Position numbers and translations under genes: made by a program | Shown: one piece after another, positions 27,181-35,599 of the stretch | Position numbering within the stretch: position 1 is the stretch's first letter | Layout: every line of letters begins with the position of its first letter | Notes under the pieces: generated by a model | Databases searched by the model: none | The model's input: only the letters and a program-made list of their open reading frames with translations | What the model was told of the DNA's origin: nothing | Assembly: GCA_902613805.1 (NCBI GenBank) | Contig: CACMIV010000001.1 | Location: 168,001-232,000 of the forward strand | Direction of reading: 5' to 3' | From: an uncultured Pelagibacteraceae bacterium | GTDB lineage: Bacteria; Pseudomonadota; Alphaproteobacteria; Pelagibacterales; AG-422-B15 | DNA length: 64,000 nucleotides

Positions 27181-28517
27181 ATTCCTAGCCTTTTAGATTG
27201 AAATGAGGAAAAAGATAATTGATCTTTTTGTTTTTTTTGTTTTGAGAAAAGCTGTATAGACTTTTTCGAAATTTCTTTATATATTTTTTTATTCATTCTA
27301 CTGTCTTTAGCTAAATATATACTTCCTTGATTTTCCTTTATTATTTTGTCAAATAAAATCAATACTGATTTTGATTGTTCATTTGCTGGAAAGTCCAATG
27401 CTAGAGTGTATCCTTTTCTTGCAAACGATAGGTATCCTATACTTTCTTTTCCCATCAACTTTAAAACAGCTAAAGTAGGGTAACATTTTTTTGATTTTAT
27501 AACCTCAAAAATTAATTCTAGAGTTTTATAAGAGTTCTTTTTTGAAACAACAAATTGGTATTGTAAAAATCCTTCTTTTCCATAAATTTTATTCCAATTT
27601 TTTATTCCATCCAGTGGGTAAAAAAACTTATTGAAATGTATAAATTTTTTTGAGGGCTGATTATTCAAAAGATATAGTATATTAAAAATAGAAATTGTTA
27701 GATTGCTTATAAAAAATTTTAGAAATCCAATAGGAAATTTAACATCCTTATCATTAAAATTAAGTTTATATTCTTTATTTTTGACTAATTTTATTTCTCT
27801 TTTTTTTGCATGGTTTCCCATAAAAAAAACTGACTTTAAATATCCATTACTTTTATTGTATGAGGTCAAATCGAGCCACGCTACAGAGTATTCCTGATTC
27901 TTTTCTTTCTCAAACTTTTTCATTAAATTGGATAGACTAAAATAATTACTTACTTCTTGTTTAATATATGATGACTCAATTTTTAATAATTGAAATTTTA
28001 CTTCGGTAATTATGCCAGTTAAACCCATACCGCCAATAGTTTTTTTAAACAGGTTAAAATTTATTTTTCTACTACATTTTTTTATCTTCCTACTAGCATC
28101 TATTATCTCTATTTCTCTTACAAAATTAGAAAATGAACCTAAATTGTGATGATTTTTTCCATGAACATCACATGCTACCATTCCTGCTATAGTTACATAC
28201 TTTGTGCCTGGAGAAACAGGAGGGAACCATCCATGTTTTACAACTAATTCAAGTACGTCTTTTAGAGTTACTCCTGCCTCAACTGAGATAATACCTTGCT
28301 TTTTATCAAAATTTAAAATTTTATTTATAGATAGCATATCTACTGTGTGATTTTTGTTAAAAGAACAATCTCCATATGAACGTCCCATTCCTCGAGCAAT
28401 TATGGATCCTTTTATGTTTAAGTTGATATTCTTTTTGTCTGGTGGATACTGAACTTTTACTATTTTCTTAGGAAAGTTCCCCCAACCCTTCAGTTCTTTT
28501 TTAATTAAAACAGCCAT
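27177..28517 (-). CDS. DprE1-like FAD-dependent polyprenyl-phospho-ribose 2-oxidase
   Basis: Flavoprotein oxidising the 2'-OH of polyprenyl-phosphoryl-ribose. The PCMH-type FAD domain shows IARGMGRSYGD, VEAGVTLKDVL, SPGTKYVTIAGMVACDVHG and KNHHNLGSF. The substrate domain has FFYPLDGIKNWNKIYG, FLQYQFVV and YLAKDSR, whose lysine matches the catalytic K418 of M. tuberculosis DprE1. The cysteine targeted by benzothiazinones (C387) is Ala in the matching TLALDFP. I start it at the ATG at 28517 (446 residues; M. tuberculosis 461), overlapping the UbiA gene by 13 bases. An ATG at 28568 would add 17 residues that are not family-like. Confidence 0.85.
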   Translation of the reverse strand: MAVLIKKELKGWGNFPKKIVKVQYPPDKKNINLNIKGSIIARGMGRSYGDCSFNKNHTVDMLSINKILNFDKKQGIISVEAGVTLKDVLELVVKHGWFPPVSPGTKYVTIAGMVACDVHGKNHHNLGSFSNFVREIEIIDASRKIKKCSRKINFNLFKKTIGGMGLTGIITEVKFQLLKIESSYIKQEVSNYFSLSNLMKKFEKEKNQEYSVAWLDLTSYNKSNGYLKSVFFMGNHAKKREIKLVKNKEYKLNFNDKDVKFPIGFLKFFISNLTISIFNILYLLNNQPSKKFIHFNKFFYPLDGIKNWNKIYGKEGFLQYQFVVSKKNSYKTLELIFEVIKSKKCYPTLAVLKLMGKESIGYLSFARKGYTLALDFPANEQSKSVLILFDKIIKENQGSIYLAKDSRMNKKIYKEISKKSIQLFSKQKKQKDQLSFSSFQSKRLGI

Positions 28518-29950
28518 ATATTCATTTGAGATATTGTTAGAAAAGAAATCAATAAAAAGCAAAACCAACTAAATTTATTTTTTAACGCAAATACAATTGG
28601 ATCTGAACTAAGAGTTCCACTAAAGGCTTTTTTTGAAATATAGTAAGTCCAAATCATTAATATCAAAGATATAATCATAATTATATTTGACTTACTATAA
28701 AGCATTGATGAGCTATCGGTTATAAAATAGATAAATAATACTAATTGTGAAGTTACAATCGCAAAAATATTTATAATTTTTAGCAATTTAATATTTGATA
28801 ACAAATAATTTCTTCCAACTTTTTTTAATATTAAGTCACTATTTATTTTTACCAACTCAGTTATTCGCTTAATATTTGCTAAAAATAAAAAAAAGAAGAA
28901 ACAAAATAATAATAACCATATTGATACAAAAGTATTAGTTGAAAGACCTCCTGCTATTACTCTTGATACGTAAAATAACGATAAACAGATTATATCAAAT
29001 ATAATTAGATTCTTAATCGTAATTGAATACAGAAAGTTTGTTATAAAATAAAGACAAATTATAATTGTAAAATCGGCCCCAATAAAACTGGAGAAAAAAA
29101 TACTAATTATGACAAAAGTTAAACTTATGAACATTGCATCCAAGAGCAAAATATTTCCAGAAGCAAGGACTCTCTCTTTTTTTTCTGGGTGAACTCTATC
29201 GTTTTGTATGTCTAAGCAGTCATTAACTATATAAATAGAAGACGCAATAAATGAAAATGCTAGAAATCCAATTAAACAAAAAACTATTGATCTAATCGAG
29301 AAATCTTGTGCAAGAAAAATAGGCAAAAATAATAGAATATTTTTACACCAATGATGAATTCTTATCAACTTGAGTACATTTATAACATTAGAAATTATCT
29401 TTTTTTTTTCTGTAATTGTAATGAATTTAATTTTTTTGATTTTCAATATTAATTTTATAAGAATATTATTTTTAGATACAATTGCTTGATTTGAATTTTT
29501 CCAAACTATAATATCAGAATAACTATCACCGATGTAATCGTATTGATATATTTTAAATTTCTCATTTAAAAAATTTTTTTTGTTTTTTCCTACTAAATTT
29601 ATATTTTCAGTTCCAAAGTAGCCATCAAAAATTTTAAGCTTCTCACAAAATTTCTTTACAACCTTTGATGGAGATCCTGAGCATAAATAAATTTTACGAC
29701 CATTACTACGTTCTTTACTTAAAAAATTGTAAACTTCCTTATTTATTTTTATAGAGTTTATATCGGGGCAAAAATTAGAAAATAGATATGATTTAATCTT
29801 CTTTTTATTAAAAAGATACATAAAAAAAAAGATAATTGTTTTAAAAAAATTTTTTTTTAAATTATAAAATAATGCCTCTAGCATACAATCAGTTCTTATC
29901 AGAGTATTATCAAGATCTACAATAAGTGGCAAACGTAACGAATCTTTCAT
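28505..29950 (-). CDS. HAD phosphatase-UbiA prenyltransferase fusion (DPPR synthase-like)
   Basis: A 481-residue two-domain protein. Residues 1-160 are a HAD phosphatase (DLDNTLIRTD at 12-21, GDSYSD at 141-146). Residues 190-481 are a UbiA-family membrane domain with about 8-9 helices and the metal motif NDCLDIQND at 243-251 followed by RVHPEKKERVLASG, very like the mycobacterial phosphoribosyltransferase Rv3806c. In mycobacteria the transferase and the 5-phosphate phosphatase are separate proteins; here they are fused. It should attach phosphoribose to a polyprenyl phosphate and dephosphorylate it before the DprE1/DprE2 steps, which are encoded next. Confidence 0.85.
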   Translation of the reverse strand: MKDSLRLPLIVDLDNTLIRTDCMLEALFYNLKKNFFKTIIFFFMYLFNKKKIKSYLFSNFCPDINSIKINKEVYNFLSKERSNGRKIYLCSGSPSKVVKKFCEKLKIFDGYFGTENINLVGKNKKNFLNEKFKIYQYDYIGDSYSDIIVWKNSNQAIVSKNNILIKLILKIKKIKFITITEKKKIISNVINVLKLIRIHHWCKNILLFLPIFLAQDFSIRSIVFCLIGFLAFSFIASSIYIVNDCLDIQNDRVHPEKKERVLASGNILLLDAMFISLTFVIISIFFSSFIGADFTIIICLYFITNFLYSITIKNLIIFDIICLSLFYVSRVIAGGLSTNTFVSIWLLLFCFFFFLFLANIKRITELVKINSDLILKKVGRNYLLSNIKLLKIINIFAIVTSQLVLFIYFITDSSSMLYSKSNIIMIISLILMIWTYYISKKAFSGTLSSDPIVFALKNKFSWFCFLLISFLTISQMNIWLF

Positions 29951-29968
29951 TTTTAAATTTTTATCATT

Positions 29969-30832
29969 TTAAGCGTGGAAAATATCAAAATCTTTTTTAT
30001 ATTCTTTATATATCAATGGCCTGCAAAACATTAGTCTAGAATATATTTTTAAATATTTAATCTCCTTATTTTTGAATGCTATAATTTTAGTGCCATATGA
30101 AATAATCTCTTCTTTAACAGACGAAACTATTTCATTAGTTAAATTAAAACATTTTATATTAATTTTAATTTTACGATTTAAGGGATTATTAAATATTAGT
30201 TTAAAGAAGTTTGTGTCGTCAAAATTTACCTGTGGAGTATAAATCGTCTCAAAAAGGCTGTATGCCATTATTGTTTTGATTTTGCTATTTGAAAGATAAT
30301 TACATGTTCTATTACCGTGAACAAAATTCCATAAACTGTCTTTGTTTCTGTAGCCTACATAACCTCTTTCAGACGGATAGCTTCCCTTTCTTTCAAGATC
30401 AAGAATATTCTTGGTAGAATGGAATATAAAAAAGGACCCAAAATTAGAAATATTATATTTTGAGAATATTATTTCTCTATATTCATTAAATTTCAATGTG
30501 AAATCTATTTTTTTATTAAGCTTACCATTATAATCAAAAATAAATATCTTTACTTCATCCTCGGTTGGCTTATCAGGATTAATTTGAGAGTATATATTGA
30601 ATATAGTAATTTTTGTGTCTCTACCATCCCTACAATCGAAAAAGAAAAAATCACTTAGGCTTGCATTATTAATTTTAGGCTCACTAAATAAAGTTGGTTT
30701 AATAAGAAAATAATTTCTAAAAAAATCAAACTTTCTTTTTATAGTTCTTTTTTGCATATAGAAATCAAATATTCTCAAACCAATAAGTTTTCTTTTTTCT
30801 TTGAAAGTAAGATCTGTCTCCAAATACCACAT
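29969..30832 (-). CDS. Unrecognised protein, likely beta-sandwich
   Basis: I do not recognise this family. The protein has about 287 residues from the ATG at 30832 (a TTG at 30838 is an alternative). It is hydrophilic with no signal peptide, and alternating hydrophobic strands suggest beta-sandwich domains, for example TKITIFNIYSQINPD and KIKINIKCFNL. SYPSERGYVGYR and VHGNRTCNYL are distinctive stretches. Its start lies inside the preceding gene in another frame, an overlap of 68 bases. It sits between the NeuB gene and the arabinofuranose cassette, so a role in handling one of those glycans is possible. Confidence 0.6.
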   Translation of the reverse strand: MWYLETDLTFKEKRKLIGLRIFDFYMQKRTIKRKFDFFRNYFLIKPTLFSEPKINNASLSDFFFFDCRDGRDTKITIFNIYSQINPDKPTEDEVKIFIFDYNGKLNKKIDFTLKFNEYREIIFSKYNISNFGSFFIFHSTKNILDLERKGSYPSERGYVGYRNKDSLWNFVHGNRTCNYLSNSKIKTIMAYSLFETIYTPQVNFDDTNFFKLIFNNPLNRKIKINIKCFNLTNEIVSSVKEEIISYGTKIIAFKNKEIKYLKIYSRLMFCRPLIYKEYKKDFDIFHA

Positions 30833-31550
30833 GTTCAACAGGTGGATGAGTATGCTCTATTGACATATTAGTATAATCATCATTAACGCTGAAATACAGT
30901 GGGATACCGCCATATTCAGATGATTTGAAAATGTAAACCAAATCATTAGTTTTATTAATTTTTTCAATATCAAAAAAGTTAACAGTATTTGTCGTACATA
31001 TAAGTTCAGATATTTTTTGTTTTTCAATATTTAGAACTTCAACCTTGAATTCTTTTATTTCAGGTGAATTGGATAAATTTACAAGATAAAAGAAATTTTT
31101 TATGCCTTTCATTTTCTGTATCATTGGTGAACAACTTACTAATGAAAGTTTTTTTTTCAGAAATATCGCCGGTATTTCACCTTGATAACTTGCTGCTGAG
31201 TAGTTATTAAAAATCTTGATATTAGATCTCATAGGTGGATGAAATATTTTTTCTAATTTATACGAGTTTTGAAGGTAGTCATCATCAATATTTTTTTTCT
31301 CAGAAAGACATACGAAAATCGATTTGTGTTTTACTTTAATGCCTAAATCATCTTTGTTTATATTTATCAATTCATTTTTTTTTATTTCTCCAAAGTAATT
31401 AAATTTCCATTTTTCTCCATTTGAATAAAAATAATTTATATGAAGATTTGATAAGTCAGAGTCACATAAACTATGTGGTGCATGATTTACAATATTAATG
31501 CTACTTTTAAGATGATCGCTTTGAGAATTTAGAAAAAAATAGTAAAACAT
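30765..31550 (-). CDS. Unrecognised protein with HTHPP motif
   Basis: Unrecognised 261-residue protein without signal peptide or membrane segment. It contains NHAPHSLCDSDLSNLHINYF near the N-terminus, an internal FYLVNLSNSPEIKEFKVEVL strand pattern resembling the one in the following gene, and a C-terminal MSIEHTHPPVEHVVFG. The histidines could bind a metal. The next gene begins inside its last 25 codons in another frame. The pair may be two coupled genes or one gene split by a frameshift. Sixteen bases separate it from the NeuB gene upstream. Confidence 0.6.
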   Translation of the reverse strand: MFYYFFLNSQSDHLKSSINIVNHAPHSLCDSDLSNLHINYFYSNGEKWKFNYFGEIKKNELININKDDLGIKVKHKSIFVCLSEKKNIDDDYLQNSYKLEKIFHPPMRSNIKIFNNYSAASYQGEIPAIFLKKKLSLVSCSPMIQKMKGIKNFFYLVNLSNSPEIKEFKVEVLNIEKQKISELICTTNTVNFFDIEKINKTNDLVYIFKSSEYGGIPLYFSVNDDYTNMSIEHTHPPVEHVVFGDRSYFQRKKKTYWFENI

Positions 31551-31566
31551 GAATTAATAAATAGAT

Positions 31567-32586
31567 TTAATTGTAATTTATATCTTCTTTCATAATAACT
31601 CTATCTGCCTCAATATCTTTTTTTACCTTACATCCAAGTAAACTATCAAATTCTAGTGGATTAAGACCGGTTCCTGGGCGCTTGAAACATATATTTGTTC
31701 GATCTAATGCCTCGCCTTTTTTTATATCACGGCGTGTGACAATACTTTTAAGAGCCATCTTTCTAATTCTTTTTTGCTTAGTGCTGATAATTTTTTTATT
31801 TTGACCCAAGATTATTTCACATCTTCTAATTTTGTTTACAAATTCACCGAAATCATCAATTGACATTGATGATTTATGATCTGGTCCATCTAAATTTCTA
31901 TCAATAGTCACATGTTTTTCGATAATGGTCGCACCCTTTGCAAGCGCAAGCAAACAAGCTTCTTCACCTATTGAATGATCTGAGTATCCTAAGTTATAAT
32001 TTGGAAATAATGAATGTAGTTCATCGAGGAAATTAAGGTTCAAGTCTTCTATTTTTGCAGGATATGAGCTAGTACAATGTAAAATTGTGATATTCTTATT
32101 ATTTTTAGGGTCGATATACTCTACTGTTTTTTTTATTTCATCAATTGAGGACATACCTGTTGATAATAAGATTTCTTTATTTGAATTTTTTACAATTTCC
32201 AACAAATCAATTGAACACACCTCACCAGATGGAATCTTTAAAAAGGGAAGATTTATATTTTTGTTTATGAAGTTTAAACTACCAACGTCAAATGCTGTGG
32301 CAGCATAAGTTTTATTATGCTTTTTACACTCTTCAGATAATTTGAGATGTTCTTCTCTTGATAACTGATTTTTTTTACTCATTTCAATAACAGTTTTGGA
32401 TTTATCATTTACTTTTTGATAATCTGCCTTAAAAGAATCTTTGCTATAGACATCTTCTGGACTCGCAATTTGAAACTTGATTATATCCAGATCATATTTT
32501 GATAATTTCTTTACATAATCTTGAGCCATCTTAAATGACCCATTATGGTTAGGACCAACTTCAGCAATAATTTTAATTTTGTTCAT
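31567..32586 (-). CDS. NeuB/LegI family nonulosonic acid synthase
   Basis: Condenses phosphoenolpyruvate with a 6-carbon N-acylated aminosugar to give a nonulosonic acid. In this operon (LegB, LegC, LegG, PtmE present) legionaminic-type is most likely. The 339 residues fit: AEVGPNHNGSFKMA (8-21), IKFQIA, SDHSIGEEA and EKHVTIDR in the TIM barrel, then a C-terminal antifreeze-like SAF domain introduced by FKRPGTGLNP. Sequence alone does not distinguish sialic, legionaminic and pseudaminic synthases with certainty. It is near the end of the 43310-to-31567 operon. Confidence 0.87.
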   Translation of the reverse strand: MNKIKIIAEVGPNHNGSFKMAQDYVKKLSKYDLDIIKFQIASPEDVYSKDSFKADYQKVNDKSKTVIEMSKKNQLSREEHLKLSEECKKHNKTYAATAFDVGSLNFINKNINLPFLKIPSGEVCSIDLLEIVKNSNKEILLSTGMSSIDEIKKTVEYIDPKNNKNITILHCTSSYPAKIEDLNLNFLDELHSLFPNYNLGYSDHSIGEEACLLALAKGATIIEKHVTIDRNLDGPDHKSSMSIDDFGEFVNKIRRCEIILGQNKKIISTKQKRIRKMALKSIVTRRDIKKGEALDRTNICFKRPGTGLNPLEFDSLLGCKVKKDIEADRVIMKEDINYN

Positions 32587-32591
32587 TAAAT

Positions 32592-33266
32592 TTATACGTA
32601 CTGTTCAGCTTCTTCAAAATCTTCAATATAGTCTATATCAATTGATAGCATTTTATTATTAATAACATATGGAGTCGTATTTACAGAAAAAAAACTCTTT
32701 CTTTTTTTGAGGTTTTTCACAGTTGAAATATAAAATGAACCTGTTAAAAGATATTTTTCTATTTTTTTCGTATAAATTTTTGAATTATTTACTTTTTGTA
32801 AGTAGCCATTTTCTATAATGTAAGCACTTTTATTCTTATTATTATTTTTATTTTTGATATTAGTAACAGATATAATTGAATTTCCTTCTTTCAAAAAAAT
32901 TGATAGCGCATCAGAAGTAAATCTTATTTCTCTAAATGGCGAAGTAGGCTGTAACAAAAATACACCATCTAATTTACAATATTTATTTTCGAAACAATTA
33001 ATCTCATGAATAACGACGTCAATAGTTTTGGTTTCATCTCTTGCTAGTTCAGATGGCCTTAACTGTGGACAATTCACACCTGCACTTACGGATATTTCTT
33101 TAATTTTAGGGTCGTCTGTAGAAACGAAGATATTATTTGTTTTAGATAATAATTTTGCGTGGTTTATAGTCCACATTATAAGGGGCATTTCTCCTAGAGG
33201 CCTTATATTTTTGTTCTTTAATCTCTTAGATCCACCTCTTGCTAAAATTAAAAAAAGTATATTCAT
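32592..33266 (-). CDS. NeuA/LegF-like CMP-nonulosonate cytidylyltransferase
   Basis: Activates the NeuB product with CTP. The 224-residue protein has the nucleotide loop ILARGGSKRLKNKNI (6-20), FVSTDDPKI, the LQPTSPFR motif and a C-terminal DIDYIEDFEEAE metal/acid region, all typical of CMP-N-acylneuraminate synthetases. It lies 5 bases from the NeuB gene, the usual pairing. In a legionaminic pathway this would be LegF (PtmB). Confidence 0.87.
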   Translation of the reverse strand: MNILFLILARGGSKRLKNKNIRPLGEMPLIMWTINHAKLLSKTNNIFVSTDDPKIKEISVSAGVNCPQLRPSELARDETKTIDVVIHEINCFENKYCKLDGVFLLQPTSPFREIRFTSDALSIFLKEGNSIISVTNIKNKNNNKNKSAYIIENGYLQKVNNSKIYTKKIEKYLLTGSFYISTVKNLKKRKSFFSVNTTPYVINNKMLSIDIDYIEDFEEAEQYV

Positions 33267-33280
33267 GTTTTATTAGTTTT

Positions 33281-34228
33281 TTAATAACCTTTAATGAAAT
33301 CAACTTTATTAAGAAGTGTTTTTCCAAGAGCAAATCTTGATATATTATTATCTATAATTGCTAATCGTCGAGAATAATTATCGGTTAAACCGGCTGTATG
33401 ATTTGAATATATCAAATTTTTATTTTTACTATTTATAAAAATATTCTTTAATTTGTTATTTTTTAATACATCAACTCCTACGCCATAATACTTTTTTGAT
33501 TTCAAAAAAATGGCAAAATCACGTTCATTAACTACTTCAGCTCTAGATACATTAATTAGAATAACATTTTTACACAAATTGCTAAAAACTTTTTTATTAA
33601 TTATGCCCTTTGTAAGGTTTGTAAGTGCAATAGAAATAATTATTAAATCATATTGTGGCACAATATTTTTTAGATCTTTAAGTTGAAAATACTTGTTTAT
33701 ATATTTTGTTTTTTTTGTGTCAGGGTGCAATTTTATTGCATCGGTCTCAGTGCCAATGGCATTTAGTAAAATAGATATTTTTTTGCCGATCCCACCGTAA
33801 CCAATTATTAGTGCTTTTTTTTGATTTACTTCAATCGGTCGTATTTTTTTTTTATTCTCACTGTTATTCCATGCAGATTTTAGTTGCCTTGTAAGGAAAA
33901 AAATCAAGGCAATACAGTGCTCAGCAACGTTTTTATCATTTATTTTTTTTCCGCAAGTTAATGTAAATTTCATATCGTTAAATAAATGAATGTACTTATC
34001 AACACCTGCAATTGGAACATGAACCCATTCTAAGTTTTTTAATTTAACAAATGATCTAGAGATTAGAAATTTATTAATTTTTTCAAAATCAAAAGCAATT
34101 AATGCAGATAAGTTATCTAAATTTTTTGTATTTAACTTTTCTAATCTAATAAGTTTTAAATTTTTATACTTTAGTTTTAATGTCTTAAAGTTTTCAATGT
34201 TAAAGCCAACTAGTCCAATTTGTTTCAT
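33281..34228 (-). CDS. D-2-hydroxyacid dehydrogenase family protein
   Basis: NAD-binding protein of the D-isomer-specific 2-hydroxyacid dehydrogenase family, 315 residues. It shows the Rossmann motif IIGYGGIGKK, the arginine-bearing INVSRAEVVNE and the histidine in YSNHTAG. The glutamate of the usual Arg-Glu-His triad, expected soon after GVGVDV, is not seen: the stretch reads DVLKNNKLKN. It sits inside the legionaminic-type operon between hisH and neuA, so it may make an acyl group for the sugar or have lost dehydrogenase activity. Confidence 0.75.
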   Translation of the reverse strand: MKQIGLVGFNIENFKTLKLKYKNLKLIRLEKLNTKNLDNLSALIAFDFEKINKFLISRSFVKLKNLEWVHVPIAGVDKYIHLFNDMKFTLTCGKKINDKNVAEHCIALIFFLTRQLKSAWNNSENKKKIRPIEVNQKKALIIGYGGIGKKISILLNAIGTETDAIKLHPDTKKTKYINKYFQLKDLKNIVPQYDLIIISIALTNLTKGIINKKVFSNLCKNVILINVSRAEVVNERDFAIFLKSKKYYGVGVDVLKNNKLKNIFINSKNKNLIYSNHTAGLTDNYSRRLAIIDNNISRFALGKTLLNKVDFIKGY

Positions 34229-34229
34229 G

Positions 34230-34826
34230 CTATTTTTCTAATATTTCTTTTAGTATCGCTAATCCAATCTTGCCACTTTTCTCTGGATGAAATTGTATTC
34301 CCCAAACGTTCATATACTTTACGATTGCTGGAACTTTCAGTTCACCATAGTTTATATATGAAACTATATTTTTGTCTTCTGTCCTCATAAAATAAGAGTG
34401 AAGAAAGTAAACCATCTCTGAATTATAAGTACTAGTTTGATCATTATATTTTAACTTCTGCCAATTAATATTAGGTATTTTTAGACCTTCAGTAGTTGGC
34501 AACCTTTCAACTTGACCTTTAATAAGTCCAAGTCCTTCTGTCCATTCACCTTCATTGCCGCTATCAGAAAGTATTTGCATACCAACACATATGCCTACGA
34601 TTTTTTTTTTATTATAAGCCTCCTTTTTTATGACTTCTAGTAAATTCAGTCTTTCTAGTGATTTTATGGTTTTATCGTATGCACCTACTCCTGGAATAAG
34701 TATTTGTGAACAGTTTTGAATTTCAGTTTTTTTATTTGTTACTATAAAATCAAAATTAAAAAATTTGAGTGCGTTAATAATACTAAATAGATTTCCTTGA
34801 TCATAGTTAATAACTGCAATTGTCAT
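34230..34826 (-). CDS. hisH: HisH-like glutamine amidotransferase for sugar amidation
   Basis: Class I glutaminase of 198 residues, the HisH fold. The nucleophile is C80 in GICVGMQIL, and H180/E182 are in QFHPEKSG, so the triad is intact and it should release ammonia from glutamine. In P. aeruginosa O-antigen clusters a second HisH/HisF pair supplies ammonia to WbpG, which makes an acetamidino group. The order here (WbpG-like, HisF, HisH) is the same. It overlaps hisF by 4 bases and is only 1 base from the dehydrogenase gene. Confidence 0.88.
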   Translation of the reverse strand: MTIAVINYDQGNLFSIINALKFFNFDFIVTNKKTEIQNCSQILIPGVGAYDKTIKSLERLNLLEVIKKEAYNKKKIVGICVGMQILSDSGNEGEWTEGLGLIKGQVERLPTTEGLKIPNINWQKLKYNDQTSTYNSEMVYFLHSYFMRTEDKNIVSYINYGELKVPAIVKYMNVWGIQFHPEKSGKIGLAILKEILEK

Positions 34827-35587
34827 CGTATATATATATTATTTTCTCTAAGTTTTTTCTTTATATCACTTATAGTTGCAATTTTATAATGTACAATTGA
34901 AGAAAAGCTTATTGCATCACTAAACTGAGATGAGCAAATTTTATTAATATCGTTGATCGATCCCGCTCCACCATGAGCAATAACGGGAACATTTGCAATT
35001 TTTGCTATCTTTTCAAATAATTCAATATCATAACCTAGCCTTGTACCATCCCGATCAACTGAACTTAGTAAGATTTCACCGACTCCTAGATCCTGGGCTT
35101 TTAAGATCCAATCAGTAACTTTAATCCCAGGATTTTCCCTAGCATTATCAGTTAATGCGTAATAATCATTTTCTTTTTCATTTTTCTTTGCTTGAACAGA
35201 TAATACTATACATTGACTACCAAATTCTCTGCACGCATCATACAAAAACTGGTTATTATTTATAGCATGAGTGTTGATAGCTACTTTGTCAGCCCCACTT
35301 GATAACAAAGTAGTAATGTCGCTTATTTTTTTTATACCCCCGCCAACAGTTAATGGTATAAATATCTCTCTAGCAACTTTTTGTATAACATTCACTAGGG
35401 TATTTCTTCCATATAGTGATGCAACTGTATCAATAAAAATTATTTCATCTGCTGAGTCTTCATAATATTTTAATGCAAGTGCATGGGGAGGGCCAATTTT
35501 TTCGACTCCTTCATATTGATAGCCCTTGACTACAAAATCTTCTTTAATTTCTAAACGCGGTATTAATCTGAATGGAGCGCTTTTCAT
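34823..35587 (-). CDS. hisF: HisF-like ammonia-channel partner, catalytic Asp residues replaced
   Basis: A 254-residue TIM-barrel HisF paralogue. The barrel landmarks are clear (TVGGGIKKISD, SSGADKVAIN, VIAHGGAG), but the two acids needed for the imidazole-glycerol-phosphate cyclase reaction are changed. The first-strand CLD motif is RLEIK (Glu13) and the later IDAK-type aspartate is Gln132 (SVQAKK). It is therefore unlikely to serve histidine synthesis. It should instead form the tunnel that passes ammonia from HisH to the WbpG-like enzyme next door. Confidence 0.87.
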   Translation of the reverse strand: MKSAPFRLIPRLEIKEDFVVKGYQYEGVEKIGPPHALALKYYEDSADEIIFIDTVASLYGRNTLVNVIQKVAREIFIPLTVGGGIKKISDITTLLSSGADKVAINTHAINNNQFLYDACREFGSQCIVLSVQAKKNEKENDYYALTDNARENPGIKVTDWILKAQDLGVGEILLSSVDRDGTRLGYDIELFEKIAKIANVPVIAHGGAGSINDINKICSSQFSDAISFSSIVHYKIATISDIKKKLRENNIYIR

Positions 35588-35599
35588 GATCTAATTGGA

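Noticed and set aside
34230..35587. hisH and hisF as part of histidine biosynthesis
   Set aside because: No other his genes are nearby, the HisF-like protein lacks the cyclase aspartates, and both sit beside a WbpG/PseA-like amidotransferase.
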